Shown here piece by piece: positions 8,426 through 17,517 of a DNA stretch of 64,000 nucleotides. The DNA is from Paucibacter aquatile. GTDB lineage: Bacteria; Pseudomonadota; Gammaproteobacteria; Burkholderiales; Burkholderiaceae_C. The stretch lies in assembly GCF_002885975.1 (NCBI RefSeq), contig NZ_POSP01000003.1, forward strand, positions 3,472,001 to 3,536,000. Reading direction: 5' to 3'. Each line of letters opens with the position of its first letter. Position 1 is the first letter of the stretch. The position numbers and the translations under genes were made by a program. The notes beneath the pieces were generated by a model. It did not search any database, was not told the origin of the DNA, and worked only from the letters and a program-made list of their open reading frames with translations.

Positions 8426-9313
8426 ATGAGCGACGCATCTGCTTCTTTGTCTTCCGAGTCCCTGGAGTCGCCCCCGTTGCACGGCCTGTCGGCCGCCCAG
8501 ATCGCCCATGCTCTGGAGCTGCTGGAGCAGGCCGATCTGCTGCTGGTGGCGGCCGGCGCGGGCATGGGCGTTGATTCAGGCCTGCCGGATTTCCGCGGCC
8601 GCGAGGGCTTCTGGCGTGCCTATCCGGCCCTGGCCCGGGCGAACCTGAGCTTTCAGCACATCGCCAACCCCTTGGCTTTTGAACGCCAGCCGCGCCTGGC
8701 CTGGGGCTTTTACGGCCACCGCCTGCAGCTCTACCGCCAGACCCAGCCCCATGCCGGCTTCGACATCCTGCGCCGCTGGGGTGAGCGTCTGCCGCTCGGC
8801 CTGGCGGTGTTCACCAGCAATGTCGACGGCCAGTTTCAGAAGGCCGGCTACGCGCCGGAGCTGCTGCATGAATGCCACGGCTCCATCCACCATCTGCAAT
8901 GCCTGGCCGGCTGTGGCCAGGCGATCTGGCCGGCCGATGATTTCGAGCCCGAGGTGGATGCCGAGGCCTGCCTGCTGCTCAATGCCGCACCGGTCTGCCC
9001 GCGCTGCGGCGGCCTGGCCCGTCCCAACATCCTGATGTTCGGCGACTGGAGCTGGCAGGACGAACGCAGCGCCGAGCAGGGCGAGCGCCTTCAGGCGCTG
9101 CTGGCCCGAGCCCGCCGGCCGCTGGTGATCGAGATCGGCGCGGGCAGCGACGTGCCCTCGGTGCGGCATTTCAGCCATCGTCTGCTGCAGCGGCACGGTG
9201 GCCGTCTTCTGCGCATCAATCCACGTGAATCACAGGTGCCCAGTGGCATGGATCTGGGTCTGGCGGACGGTGCGCTGTCGGTCTTGAACCAGCTGTACGC
9301 GGTCTGGGCCTGA
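8426..9313 (+). CDS. Sir2-family NAD-dependent protein deacylase
   Basis: A sirtuin of 295 residues that removes acyl groups from lysines using NAD in the cytoplasm. It has the NAD motif GAGMGVDSGLPDFRG (about residues 50-65), a TSNVDG motif in place of the usual TQNxD, the catalytic histidine in ECHGS, two cysteine pairs for zinc (CLAGC and CPRC), and GAGSDVPSVR for the ribose region. The GMGVDS variant of GAGIS is typical of an uncharacterised bacterial sirtuin branch, so I do not assign it as CobB. The region around 20 residues before the fold is serine-rich and probably disordered. Confidence 0.9.
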   Translation: MSDASASLSSESLESPPLHGLSAAQIAHALELLEQADLLLVAAGAGMGVDSGLPDFRGREGFWRAYPALARANLSFQHIANPLAFERQPRLAWGFYGHRLQLYRQTQPHAGFDILRRWGERLPLGLAVFTSNVDGQFQKAGYAPELLHECHGSIHHLQCLAGCGQAIWPADDFEPEVDAEACLLLNAAPVCPRCGGLARPNILMFGDWSWQDERSAEQGERLQALLARARRPLVIEIGAGSDVPSVRHFSHRLLQRHGGRLLRINPRESQVPSGMDLGLADGALSVLNQLYAVWA

Positions 9314-9360
9314 GGGGGCAGAGCAGGCACGGCCGCCCGGGAGGCGTCGGCTCGCGGTGG

Positions 9361-10419
9361 TCAAGGGCGCCGCCCGAGCGCGTTCTCGGCTGGTGCAGGA
9401 GTCGGGGTGGTTCCCGGAGGTGCAGCAAACGCGGGGCGCGTCACAGGGCCGGCAGGCACGCTGGTTCTTTGCTCTCGATCTCGTTCGCGCAGACGCTGGA
9501 GATCGATGGGAAAGCTGTGGATGTTCTCGATCATGCGCCCCTCGGCCTTGAACTGGCGCGACAGATACAGCCGATCCCGATGCACCATGGGACAAAACTC
9601 AGCGCCGATACTGTTGATCGGCGGGCCGAGATTGATGGGCGGGCGCCAATGGCCGCCCTCGCGGAAGCTGATCAAAAGATCGGTTTCCCCCTGCACATCA
9701 GGTCCGCTGGAAAAGTAGATCAGGTAACTTTGATCGGGAGCGATGAAGGGATTGGACTCTCGCTGTCGGGTGTTGATGGGCGCGCCGAGGTTTTCCGGAG
9801 CTTGGTAGCGGCCATCCTTGAACCTGGAGACATAGAGGTCGGATTGCCCCTCGCCGTCAGGGTTGTTCTTCATGAAATAGATGCTGCCATCTGCGGCCAT
9901 CGAAGCCGAGGACTCGGAGTCATCGCCGTTGATGCCGTCCCCCAGGTGCTCGGGCTCCCCCCAGCCCTCGGCCTGCAGTCGGACCTGCCAGATGTCGAAT
10001 CCGCTGCGCTCGGGGCGGTTCGGTACCGGCCGGTTGGATTGAAAGATCAGGCTGCGCCCATCGGGGCTGAACATCGGGTCGATGTCTTTCCAGCGCGGGT
10101 CCATGGAAAAGCTGGCAGGGAAGGGCGCCAGCCAGCGCCCGTCTCGACGCTTGGCCTCCATGATCGCAAGGCTGCTGCGACCGCCCCCCGAGCGCACCCA
10201 AAGGGCGCGGTCCTCGGCTGGCGAGAGGGTCAGGCAGAAGACGCCGCCATCGGAAATCAAGCCCGGTTCGTAGAGTCCGTCGCTCGCCGCCTGCTGCAGA
10301 CGTTCCGCCATCGTGGATGTCTCCGCCTGGCAGACCGCGGACAGCAGGGCCATCAGGGTCAGGCCTGCCAGCTTGCGGAGTCCGTGGCGGGTCTCAGGGA
10401 TGGCAAAGCGCTTGCGCAT
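9361..10419 (-). CDS. Exported PD40 (TolB-like) beta-propeller protein
   Basis: A 352-residue protein with a signal peptide (residues about 1-34, cleavage near VCQA-ETS) followed by propeller blades. PD40-type repeats are seen as DPMFSPDGRSLIFQSNRP, SASMAADGSIYFMKNN and NPFIAPDQSYLIYFSS. The tail is rich in proline and threonine. AAGGAG lies eight bases before the ATG. Proteins of this type in other bacteria are annotated only as WD40-like or exoenzyme-associated proteins; no catalytic motif is seen, so the role is unknown. It is probably periplasmic. Confidence 0.8.
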   Translation of the reverse strand: MRKRFAIPETRHGLRKLAGLTLMALLSAVCQAETSTMAERLQQAASDGLYEPGLISDGGVFCLTLSPAEDRALWVRSGGGRSSLAIMEAKRRDGRWLAPFPASFSMDPRWKDIDPMFSPDGRSLIFQSNRPVPNRPERSGFDIWQVRLQAEGWGEPEHLGDGINGDDSESSASMAADGSIYFMKNNPDGEGQSDLYVSRFKDGRYQAPENLGAPINTRQRESNPFIAPDQSYLIYFSSGPDVQGETDLLISFREGGHWRPPINLGPPINSIGAEFCPMVHRDRLYLSRQFKAEGRMIENIHSFPIDLQRLRERDREQRTSVPAGPVTRPAFAAPPGTTPTPAPAENALGRRP

Positions 10420-10613
10420 GAGGAGTCTCCTTGCTCTGTGCACGTTGGCAGGTGCCCGGGCTGGGATGTGGAAACGGGGTGGAAGCGCCTGGCAGCCTAG
10501 CGACAGCAGGCGACTCTGTCTTTGGTCATGGGCGGCCGAGTCAGGCTGGCACGGAAGCTGCAATAGCTTTCTCAACTTCAGTTGTCTCCTCCACCGCCCC
10601 TGGGTGGATTCCA

Positions 10614-10644
10614 GCCTCAGGCCTTGTGCCTGGGGCTTTTTTTT
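10614..10644 (+). terminator. Intrinsic terminator with no upstream gene on its strand
   Basis: A 9-bp stem (10614-10622 with 10628-10636, one G-T wobble) with loop CTTGT is followed directly by eight T residues. It is oriented to stop + strand transcription, yet the nearest upstream gene (9361-10419) is on the - strand. The remaining sequence from 10420 to 10712 shows no convincing ORF. Confidence 0.8.
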
Positions 10645-10712
10645 GGGGCAGGCAAGACGGCCTTGGGTACGAAGCCGCCTTTGGTTTTGCTCGTGAGGCC
10701 CTGCAGCTCGTG

Positions 10713-10912
10713 CCGCCACCGGGCTCATGGTTCCGGGGTCGGCCCTGACGGGCCGACTCCCCTGTGCTGCTAGCGCCTCGGGGCTGGCGCATAACTCACT
10801 CCGCTCCCTGCGTTCGCTTCGTTCAGACAGAAGCGCCAAGTCAGAGCTTGAAGCGCGCGGGTACGCGCGCGCCCCGAGGCGCTGTGCTGCTCGGCCCCTC
10901 ACAAATCGCCCG
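10713..10912 (+). repeat. Structured intergenic repeat family 2, copy C
   Basis: A 200-bp element beginning CCGCCACCGGGCTCATGG and ending ACAAATCGCCCG. It contains a perfect 8-bp hairpin (10738-10745 / 10750-10757), a perfect 13-bp long-range stem (10772-10784 / 10871-10883) and, inside that, a perfect 7-bp hairpin (10853-10859 / 10864-10870). Copy D at 11006-11206 has the same layout on the other strand with altered but still complementary stems. Confidence 0.85.
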
Positions 10913-11005
10913 GCAGCGGCACGGGCTGCAGGGCGCTTGCATCGCGATCGACGCGCCCCATCAACGGTGGAACACGCCACCTCCGAAGGTGGCTCGGCCC
11001 GCCGA

Positions 11006-11206
11006 CGGGCGATTTGTGCGCGGCCGAGGGCGCAGCGGAGCGGCTCAGGCGCGTGGTCTCACGCGCATCAAGCTCTGACTCGGGGCCACTGTTTGACCGC
11101 AGTGAGCGCAGCGAACGGAGGGAGTTTGGCGCCGCTGAGCCGCGCAGTGAGCACCGAGGGGAGTCGGCTCGAAGAGCCGACCCGCGAACCATGAGCCCGG
11201 CGGCGG
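11006..11206 (-). repeat. Structured intergenic repeat family 2, copy D (inverted)
   Basis: Read on the - strand it starts CCGCCGCCGGGCTCATGG and ends ACAAATCGCCCG, as copy C does. Corresponding stems are 11163-11170 / 11174-11181 (8 bp, perfect), 11040-11048 / 11135-11143 (9 bp, perfect) and 11049-11055 / 11060-11066 (7 bp, perfect). The unpaired block AGTCAGAGCTTGA is conserved between copies. The 93-bp spacer between C and D carries a further small hairpin around GCCACCTCCGAAGGTGGC. Confidence 0.85.
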
Positions 11207-11356
11207 GCCGAGACACCGCAGCGAGAACGATCAAGACAGCGGAGGTCCGCAATGTGCCGACCTCGGCCGCTGACCCTTTGACGGCGCGAGGCGGTGCATC
11301 CGCACCAGGGGCGTGCCCGAATTGCACCAAGCGAGGGCCAGGGCCAGCAGGCGCGC

Positions 11357-12850
11357 TCAGTGGAACTGCAGGCTTTGCAGCTGGCCGCTGGCGTCGGTGT
11401 GGCTCAGTTCGTGGGCCAGGGTGGCGAAGTTCACATGCAGGGTGGCCTGCTGGGCGCCGGCTTGCCAGCGCAGGGTCAGGTCTTGCGGGCTGGTGGCCTC
11501 GCTGCTGAACTCGCCGGCAAAGGCGGGGTGGCTGTTGCGCAGGCGGATCAGCAGGATCAGCTGCTGCACCACGGGGCGCTGCAGCTCCGAGGCAATCTCG
11601 CCCTCGTCGTAGTAGTGGCGGTTGATGTCGCGGCCGACGCCGCTGCGGGCCAGCAGCTCCATGTCGTTGTGGCCGGCCAGCAGGCCGACGTAGTAGACCT
11701 GGGGCACACCGGGCAGGAAGAACTGCAGCGCCCGCGCCAGCAGGTAGCGCACATCGTCGCGGCCCAGGGCGTCGTAGAAGGTGCAGTTGACCTGGTAAAG
11801 ATCGAGGTTGGAGGCCGCAGCGCCCGTGGCCTGGCGGCTCTCGCCGCCGCTGTTGCTGTGGATGCGCTCGACCAGGGCGTCCAGCTCGGCCGGCGGCACC
11901 AGGCCGGGTTGGCCTACGCGGTCGCTGGCGTCGGCGCCGATGTCGATGATGCCGATGCCGTCGTGGGTGTCCAGCACCGTCAGCGCATTGCAGGGGCGCT
12001 GCGCAATCCACTGCTGCAGCGGGCCGGATTGGGCGAAGAAGAAGGCATGCAGCACCAGCGGCGGCAAGGCGAAGTCGTAAACCCAGTCCACGCGCGCGGC
12101 GATCTCGATCTGGCGCCGGTAGTAGGCATGGATCTCCACCAGCACCTCGATGCCGAGGCTGCGCGCCTGCGCCGCGAACTCATCGATGAAGGCAAAAGTT
12201 TCCGGCATCATGAAGCAGCTGGCGCCGGCTTTCTTGATGGCATAGCCCACGGCATCGAGGCGCACCATGCGGATGCCTTTGTCGGCAAAGGTTTGCAGGA
12301 TGCTCAGCAAGTAAGCGCGGCCCTGCGGGTGGTGCACGGCGATGTCGATCTGGGCGGCGGTGAAGGTGGTCCAGAGCAGCTTTTTCTGGCCGTTCTTCAG
12401 TGTGGCCATCTGCACAGGCAGGCCGGGGCGCGGCCGGTAGACGGCCAGCAGATCGGCTTCGGTGGCGCCCTCCGGAAAGACCGCATCCAGGGTCAGAAAC
12501 AGGCCGGCATAGGGCGAGGCGTCGCCGCGCGCCGAGTAGTCCAGAAACTGCGGCGAGCTGCTCGACATGTGGTTCACGATCACATCCCCCATGACGTCGA
12601 GGTTGTCCGTCAGGTCTTTGATGTCGTTCCAACTTCCTAAGCGCGGGTCGACCTGGGTGTGGTCGATCGGGTCGAAGCCGGCATCGGCGCCGTCGATGGC
12701 ATGAAAGAAGGGCAGCAGGTGCACGCCGCCGAAGACCTCGCCGAGCGCGCCGCCCGGGCCCAGCAGGCGGCGCAGGCGCTGCAGGTCCTGCCCGTCGAGG
12801 CGGCCGCCGAGGCGGTCGACGTAGGTGATCAGTTGGACTTGGTTCTTCAT
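11357..12850 (-). CDS. Sucrose phosphorylase (GH13_18)
   Basis: A 497-residue alpha-amylase-superfamily enzyme that converts sucrose and phosphate to glucose-1-phosphate and fructose. It starts MKNQVQLITYVDRLGG and continues with FGGVHLLPFF, as sucrose phosphorylases do. Catalytic residues are visible: nucleophile Asp in MVRLDAVGY, acid/base Glu in EVLVEIHAYY, and transition-state Asp in LDTHDGIG. Length matches the family (about 490-505). The start codon overlaps the stop of the permease gene (ATGA). A related specificity such as glucosylglycerate phosphorylase is possible, but the fructokinase two genes away favours sucrose. Confidence 0.92.
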   Translation of the reverse strand: MKNQVQLITYVDRLGGRLDGQDLQRLRRLLGPGGALGEVFGGVHLLPFFHAIDGADAGFDPIDHTQVDPRLGSWNDIKDLTDNLDVMGDVIVNHMSSSSPQFLDYSARGDASPYAGLFLTLDAVFPEGATEADLLAVYRPRPGLPVQMATLKNGQKKLLWTTFTAAQIDIAVHHPQGRAYLLSILQTFADKGIRMVRLDAVGYAIKKAGASCFMMPETFAFIDEFAAQARSLGIEVLVEIHAYYRRQIEIAARVDWVYDFALPPLVLHAFFFAQSGPLQQWIAQRPCNALTVLDTHDGIGIIDIGADASDRVGQPGLVPPAELDALVERIHSNSGGESRQATGAAASNLDLYQVNCTFYDALGRDDVRYLLARALQFFLPGVPQVYYVGLLAGHNDMELLARSGVGRDINRHYYDEGEIASELQRPVVQQLILLIRLRNSHPAFAGEFSSEATSPQDLTLRWQAGAQQATLHVNFATLAHELSHTDASGQLQSLQFH

Positions 12851-14178
12851 GATTTCAATTCGGACTGGGAAGGCTGGGGCGTGGTCTGCACGCGCAGCAT
12901 CGCGACCGCGGCGCAGACCAGCAGGACGCCGGCCAGGCGGATCACATGGTCCGGGCGGCCGCCCAACAGGCTGTGATAAATCAGCGGCAGCGTCACCATC
13001 TGGATCAGCATGGGGATGACGATGAACATATTGAAGATGCCCATGTACACCCCGGCCCGCTCGGGCGGGATGCTGCCGGCCAGCAGCACATAGGGGTTGC
13101 CCATGATGCTGGCCCAAGCCAGGCCCACGCCCAGCATGGGCAGCAGCAGCAGCCAGCGGTTCTGGATCTCGGGGATGGCCCACATGCCGGCGCCGGCCAG
13201 CACCAGGCACAGCGCATGCACGCGCCTGGGGCCGAAGCGCCGGGTGAAGGGCACCATCGCAAAGGCCGCAAGGAAGGCCACGAAGTTGTAGAAGCCGCCG
13301 ATCTGCCCGTTCACCAGGCCGGCCTCGCGAAAGCCGGCGGAATGCGGGTCGCTGCTCTGGAATAGCGTCAGCGCCAGGGACGGCACGATGTAGATCCAGT
13401 AGCACATCATGGCGTACCACTGGAACAGCTTCATCCACCAGAGCTGGCGCATGGTGCGCGGCATCTCACGCAGCGCGCTCCAGATCTCGCGCAGCGCCGC
13501 ACCCAGGCCGCGCGGCTGGCGGCGCATCTGCGCCAGTTCGTCGGCGCTCAACGGCAACTCGGGCACCCTCCGCACCGACCACCAGACCGTGCTGATGGAA
13601 AACACGGCACCGATGAGAAAAGCCGTCAGGGTGATCTGCGGGATGTTGTTGCTGCCCAGCGCGTCTTTGTCCATGCCCATCAGGACCAGCAAGGTGGGTG
13701 CGAGATAGGCCAGGGTCTGGGCCAGGCCGGTGAAAGCGCTTTGGGTCAGGAAGCCCAGGGAATACTGGCTGGCGTCGAGCCGGTCCGAGACGTAGGCGCG
13801 GTAGGGCTCCATGGTCACGTTGTTGGCGGCATCCAGGATCCAGAGCAGGCCGGCGGCAAACCACAGCGTCGGGCTGAAGGGCATGGCCAGCAGGCCCAGG
13901 CTGCAGAGCAGGGCGCCGATCAGGAAGTAGGGTGTGCGCCGGCCCCAGCGGCTGACCGTGCGGTCGCTGAAAGCACCCACCAGAGGCTGCACCAGCAGGC
14001 CGGTCATGGGTCCGGCCAGCCACAGCAAGGGCAGGCTGGCTTCGTCCGCGCCCAGGTACTGGTAGATCGGGCTCATATTGCTCTGCTGCAGACCGAAGCT
14101 GAACTGGATGCCGAAGAATCCGATGTTCATGTTGACGATCTGCCAGAAGCTGAGTCTGGGTTTGCTGGAGAGATTCAT
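12847..14178 (-). CDS. MFS/GPH-type sucrose permease
   Basis: An inner-membrane transporter of 443 residues with about 12 hydrophobic segments. The motif SDRTVSRWGRRTPYFLIG between the second and third helices is characteristic of the sucrose-proton symporter-like (SLC45/SUT) branch. The first helix contains NMNIGFFGIQFSFGLQQ. It overlaps both neighbours by 4 bp (ATGA on each side), so the three genes frk, permease and phosphorylase are translationally coupled. Predicted substrate: sucrose, from context rather than from sequence alone. Confidence 0.88.
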   Translation of the reverse strand: MNLSSKPRLSFWQIVNMNIGFFGIQFSFGLQQSNMSPIYQYLGADEASLPLLWLAGPMTGLLVQPLVGAFSDRTVSRWGRRTPYFLIGALLCSLGLLAMPFSPTLWFAAGLLWILDAANNVTMEPYRAYVSDRLDASQYSLGFLTQSAFTGLAQTLAYLAPTLLVLMGMDKDALGSNNIPQITLTAFLIGAVFSISTVWWSVRRVPELPLSADELAQMRRQPRGLGAALREIWSALREMPRTMRQLWWMKLFQWYAMMCYWIYIVPSLALTLFQSSDPHSAGFREAGLVNGQIGGFYNFVAFLAAFAMVPFTRRFGPRRVHALCLVLAGAGMWAIPEIQNRWLLLLPMLGVGLAWASIMGNPYVLLAGSIPPERAGVYMGIFNMFIVIPMLIQMVTLPLIYHSLLGGRPDHVIRLAGVLLVCAAVAMLRVQTTPQPSQSELKS

Positions 14179-15194
14179 GCGGCCTCGCTCTTGAGCATTG
14201 CGGGCTTCAAGACCTGCCGCCAGGGCAGGAAGAAGGCGTCGTCCTCCGGCATGGGGCCGCGCTCGCCACACAGGGCTGCGGCATAGCCATTGGCCAAGGC
14301 CAGGCTGTGTTCCAGGGCTTGCCCGCTCAGCTGGGCGGCCAGCAGCATGGCGCTGAAGGCATCGCCGGCGCCGACGGTGTCGATCATGCGCGGCAGGCTC
14401 AGGCCGGGCCCCTGCGCCAGAAGCGCACCGTCCGTGCCGAAGGCGGCATAGCCCGCACTGCCGCGGGTCAGGATCAGGCGCTGCAGACCGAAGCGCTGCA
14501 TCAGCGCCGCCAAGGCGGGGCTCAAGGCCTCGGCCTCCTTCAGCGGATTCAGCGCCGCATCACCCGCGCGGCCGAACCAGCGCAGCAGCAGGCCCAGTTC
14601 CTCGTCATTGACCTTGAGCCAGTCGGCCTGGGCCAACGAGGCGACGGCCAGCTCGGGCGTGTCGGTACCGGCGCGCAGGTTCAGGTCCAGGTAGCGTGTG
14701 CAACCGAGGCTGCGGGCGCGTTCGGCCAGGGCCTGGATGCTGGCCCCCGAGACCGCGCCGCGCTGGGCCAAGGTGCCGAAGTAGAAGAAACGCGGCCGCA
14801 AGGCTTCCAGTGAGGCCAAGGCCGGTTCCGATGCGATGAAGTCCCAGGCGGCCGGCGTGTGGATGTGAAAGCTGTGGCCGGCCGGACTGCCGTCGGCGTC
14901 CAACTGCTCGCTGACGGTGACACGGCCGGTCGCGTGCGTGGGGTCGATCTGCACGCCTTCGGTCGCCAGGCCGAAGCGTTGCAGGCTGGCGCGGATCAGG
15001 GCACCGCCGGCATCGTCATGGCCGATGCGGCTGACCAGGCACACCGGGGCTGAACCGCCGGCCCCGTCGGCCAGCAAGGCCCCCAGCGAGCGCGCCACAT
15101 TGAAGGGTGCGCCGCCGGCGATCTGGCGCTCGTGGAACTCGTCCACCAGCGCTTCGCCCACCAGCAGGATGGCGGAGTTCAGCTCCTTGTGCAT
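14175..15194 (-). CDS. PfkB-family fructokinase
   Basis: A ribokinase-fold sugar kinase of 339 residues. It starts LLVGEALVDEFHERQIAGGAPFNVARSLG, giving the N-terminal sugar-binding GG motif, and has the PfkB signature DTVGAGDAFSAM with the catalytic base Asp. It would phosphorylate the fructose released by sucrose phosphorolysis. The gene starts 13 bp after the TonB receptor gene and overlaps the permease gene. The ribosome site is weak, consistent with coupling. Confidence 0.9.
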   Translation of the reverse strand: MHKELNSAILLVGEALVDEFHERQIAGGAPFNVARSLGALLADGAGGSAPVCLVSRIGHDDAGGALIRASLQRFGLATEGVQIDPTHATGRVTVSEQLDADGSPAGHSFHIHTPAAWDFIASEPALASLEALRPRFFYFGTLAQRGAVSGASIQALAERARSLGCTRYLDLNLRAGTDTPELAVASLAQADWLKVNDEELGLLLRWFGRAGDAALNPLKEAEALSPALAALMQRFGLQRLILTRGSAGYAAFGTDGALLAQGPGLSLPRMIDTVGAGDAFSAMLLAAQLSGQALEHSLALANGYAAALCGERGPMPEDDAFFLPWRQVLKPAMLKSEAA

Positions 15195-15207
15195 GGGGCC
15201 GCCGCGA

Positions 15208-17517
15208 TCAGAAGTTGTACTTCAGCGTGGCGCGCAGGCTGCGGCCGTTGAAGGCGCGTGCGGCATGGCCATCGCCCTCGATCTCGGTGTAGGCCAGGGT
15301 GTTGAACAGATTGTTGGCCGAGAGCGAGAGCTGGGCCTTGTCACCCAGGGGCACATTCACAAAGGCATTGACCAGGGTGTAGCCCTTCATCGTGATGGTG
15401 TTGGCATCGTCACCGTAGGACTTGCCCGAGCCGACCAGGGCGGCGCCCACCTCGATCTGGCCCAGCATCACGCTCGGTGCCAGCTGGTAGACGAAGTTGG
15501 CCTGACGGCGCGGCTTCTTGCCGACGATGGTGGCGTCGTTCGAGGCCTTGATCTTGGCGCTGGTGAAGGTGGCGCCGCCGCTCAGGCTGAAGTCGCCCCA
15601 GCTGTAGGCCGCTTCCAGCTCCAGGCCGCTGGCCTTGTACTTGTTGGCGCTGAACTTCTGGGTGGTGACCTCGAAATTGCTTTCGGTCGTGCGGGCGTTG
15701 AACAGGGTCGCGAACAGGCTCAGGCCGGCTTGGCGCCATTTCAGGCCGCCCTCGACCTGGTCGATCTCATTGACGCTAATGGGCACCGAGCCGTCCAGCG
15801 GGTTGCCGTAGAGCAGGCGGTCGGCGCTGAAGGACACGCCGTTGCTGACGCGGGCGAAGCCGGCCAGATTGGGCGTCACGCTGTAGTTGGCGCCCAGCGA
15901 GTAGGAGGTGTGGCCGACCTTGTAGTTGACCGTCTTCTGGCTGGCTGCATCCCAGGTCTTGGCCGTGTTGTTGCCGGACAGGGTGGTGCCGCTGGCCTTT
16001 TGCTCGTCGCGGCGCAGGCTGCCGTCGAGTGTCAGGCTGCCCAGGTCGACCGCAGCCGCGGCATAGGGGGAGGTCTGGGTGTACTGCACGTCAAAGGTGC
16101 GCGTGCAGCAGCCGCCCCAGGTGGTCCAGCCTTCGGCGATCGGGCCGGTGCCTGGCTGGCCGGCGGCGTTCAGCACCTGCGAGCCAACGCCTTGCATGCT
16201 CAGCTTGTACTGGTTCCAGAACCAGGTCTGGGCCACGTTCTGCACGCCGTAGAACAGGCCGGCGACCAGGGTGGTCTTGACGCCGTCGCTCTGCATCACC
16301 TTGCTCAACTTCAGGTCGTTGAAGGTGTTGTCGAAGTTGTCCAGCGAGGTGTTGAACAGGGTGCCGGTGAAGGAGTTGGCCGCGCCGTTGTTGCCGTTGT
16401 CGGCCGGGAAGAGGGCGATGAAACGGCCCGAGTTGCTGGCCTTGCGGAACTTTTCTTCCACGCTGAAGCCGTTGCCCAGATCCAGGCCGGCCTCGAAGCC
16501 CAGGGCCAGGCTCTTGATGCGCAGGCCGTCGCGGGTGTTGCTGGTCGTGGTGCCGCCGTCCTTGTTGTAGCCGGTGTCCTTGGCCAGGCTGGGGGTGATG
16601 AAGAAGGCGGTGCGCGGGTCGATGCCGGAGATGGTGCGGATCGTGCCCTTGTCCACGGTCACGGGCACCGGCATGAAGGAGGGCGTGCGGTCGTTCAGGG
16701 CCTTGAGGCTGACGCTCACATAGCCTGCGTCGATCTTTTGGGTCAGCTTGGCGCGGATCTGGCCGCCGTTTTCGACATTCATGCCGGTCGGCCGGCCGCC
16801 TTCGCCGATGCGCTGGAAGCCACCGATGTGGAAACTGGTGCCATTGCCGATGCTGCCGCCGTAGTCGGCGTCGAGTCGCATCAGGCGGTCGTCCAGGCCC
16901 ACGCTCAGGCCGATGGCGCCAGCGGGCTTGCCGGCGCCGGTCTTGCTGATGAAGTTGATCAGGCCGCCGGGCGAGTTGGACGCGAGGGTGGAGGCCGAAC
17001 CGCCGCGCACCACCTCCAGGCGGGCCGTGCTGTAGTCGGCGCGCAGGAACTGGTCGGCGGTGCCGAAGGAGATGTCACCGAAGAGCAGCACGGGCAGGCC
17101 GTCTTCCTGCATCTGCACATAGCGCGAGCCACCGGCCGACAGCGGCACACCGCGCACGGTGACGTTGGCATTGCCTTCGCCGCCGGTCGATTCCGAGCGC
17201 AGGCCCGGCACGCTGCGCAGCAGCTCGGCCGCGTTGCTGGCGCCGGTCTTGGCGATCTGTTCGCTGTCGATGGAGCTGACCGAGAGGCTTTGCTTCATCT
17301 TGGTCGTGCGCACCGAGCTGCCGGTCACCACCACCTGGTTGAGTTTCAGCTTGTCCTGTTTATTGTCCTGAGCCGCTTCGGCCTCGCCGGCGGGCGCGGC
17401 CGCTTGCTGGGCCAGGGCCGGCAGTTGCAGCAGGGCCAGGGTGATGGCGGCCAGGGCCGGGCGCGCGGCTCGGCGAGAGAAGGTGGCGGTGGTGAACGAG
17501 GGCTGGTGCTGTCGCAT
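15208..17517 (-). CDS. TonB-dependent outer-membrane receptor, sucrose regulon
   Basis: A 769-residue outer-membrane channel. It has a signal peptide (ending about LPALAQQ), a short Ala/Glu linker, a plug domain starting NQVVVTGSSVRTTK, and a beta-barrel ending in the aromatic-terminal strand LRATLKYNF. The start at 17517 has AAGGAG about nine bases upstream. As first structural gene after a LacI-type operator and next to sucrose genes, it probably imports sucrose or a sucrose-containing saccharide through the outer membrane in a TonB-driven way. Confidence 0.9.
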   Translation of the reverse strand: MRQHQPSFTTATFSRRAARPALAAITLALLQLPALAQQAAAPAGEAEAAQDNKQDKLKLNQVVVTGSSVRTTKMKQSLSVSSIDSEQIAKTGASNAAELLRSVPGLRSESTGGEGNANVTVRGVPLSAGGSRYVQMQEDGLPVLLFGDISFGTADQFLRADYSTARLEVVRGGSASTLASNSPGGLINFISKTGAGKPAGAIGLSVGLDDRLMRLDADYGGSIGNGTSFHIGGFQRIGEGGRPTGMNVENGGQIRAKLTQKIDAGYVSVSLKALNDRTPSFMPVPVTVDKGTIRTISGIDPRTAFFITPSLAKDTGYNKDGGTTTSNTRDGLRIKSLALGFEAGLDLGNGFSVEEKFRKASNSGRFIALFPADNGNNGAANSFTGTLFNTSLDNFDNTFNDLKLSKVMQSDGVKTTLVAGLFYGVQNVAQTWFWNQYKLSMQGVGSQVLNAAGQPGTGPIAEGWTTWGGCCTRTFDVQYTQTSPYAAAAVDLGSLTLDGSLRRDEQKASGTTLSGNNTAKTWDAASQKTVNYKVGHTSYSLGANYSVTPNLAGFARVSNGVSFSADRLLYGNPLDGSVPISVNEIDQVEGGLKWRQAGLSLFATLFNARTTESNFEVTTQKFSANKYKASGLELEAAYSWGDFSLSGGATFTSAKIKASNDATIVGKKPRRQANFVYQLAPSVMLGQIEVGAALVGSGKSYGDDANTITMKGYTLVNAFVNVPLGDKAQLSLSANNLFNTLAYTEIEGDGHAARAFNGRSLRATLKYNF

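Noticed and set aside
10727..11194. Long + strand open frame across the family 2 repeats with Arg-Ser-Leu repeats (LRSLRSLRS)
   Set aside because: It is a by-product of the repeated CGTTCGCT-type bases in the structured element. No ribosome site or family features were seen, and it appears on both strands of the inverted copies.
11357..13438. A single 693-residue fusion of the phosphorylase with an upstream part
   Set aside because: The N-terminal 190 residues are the out-of-frame shadow of the permease gene. The true start at 12850 overlaps the permease stop.
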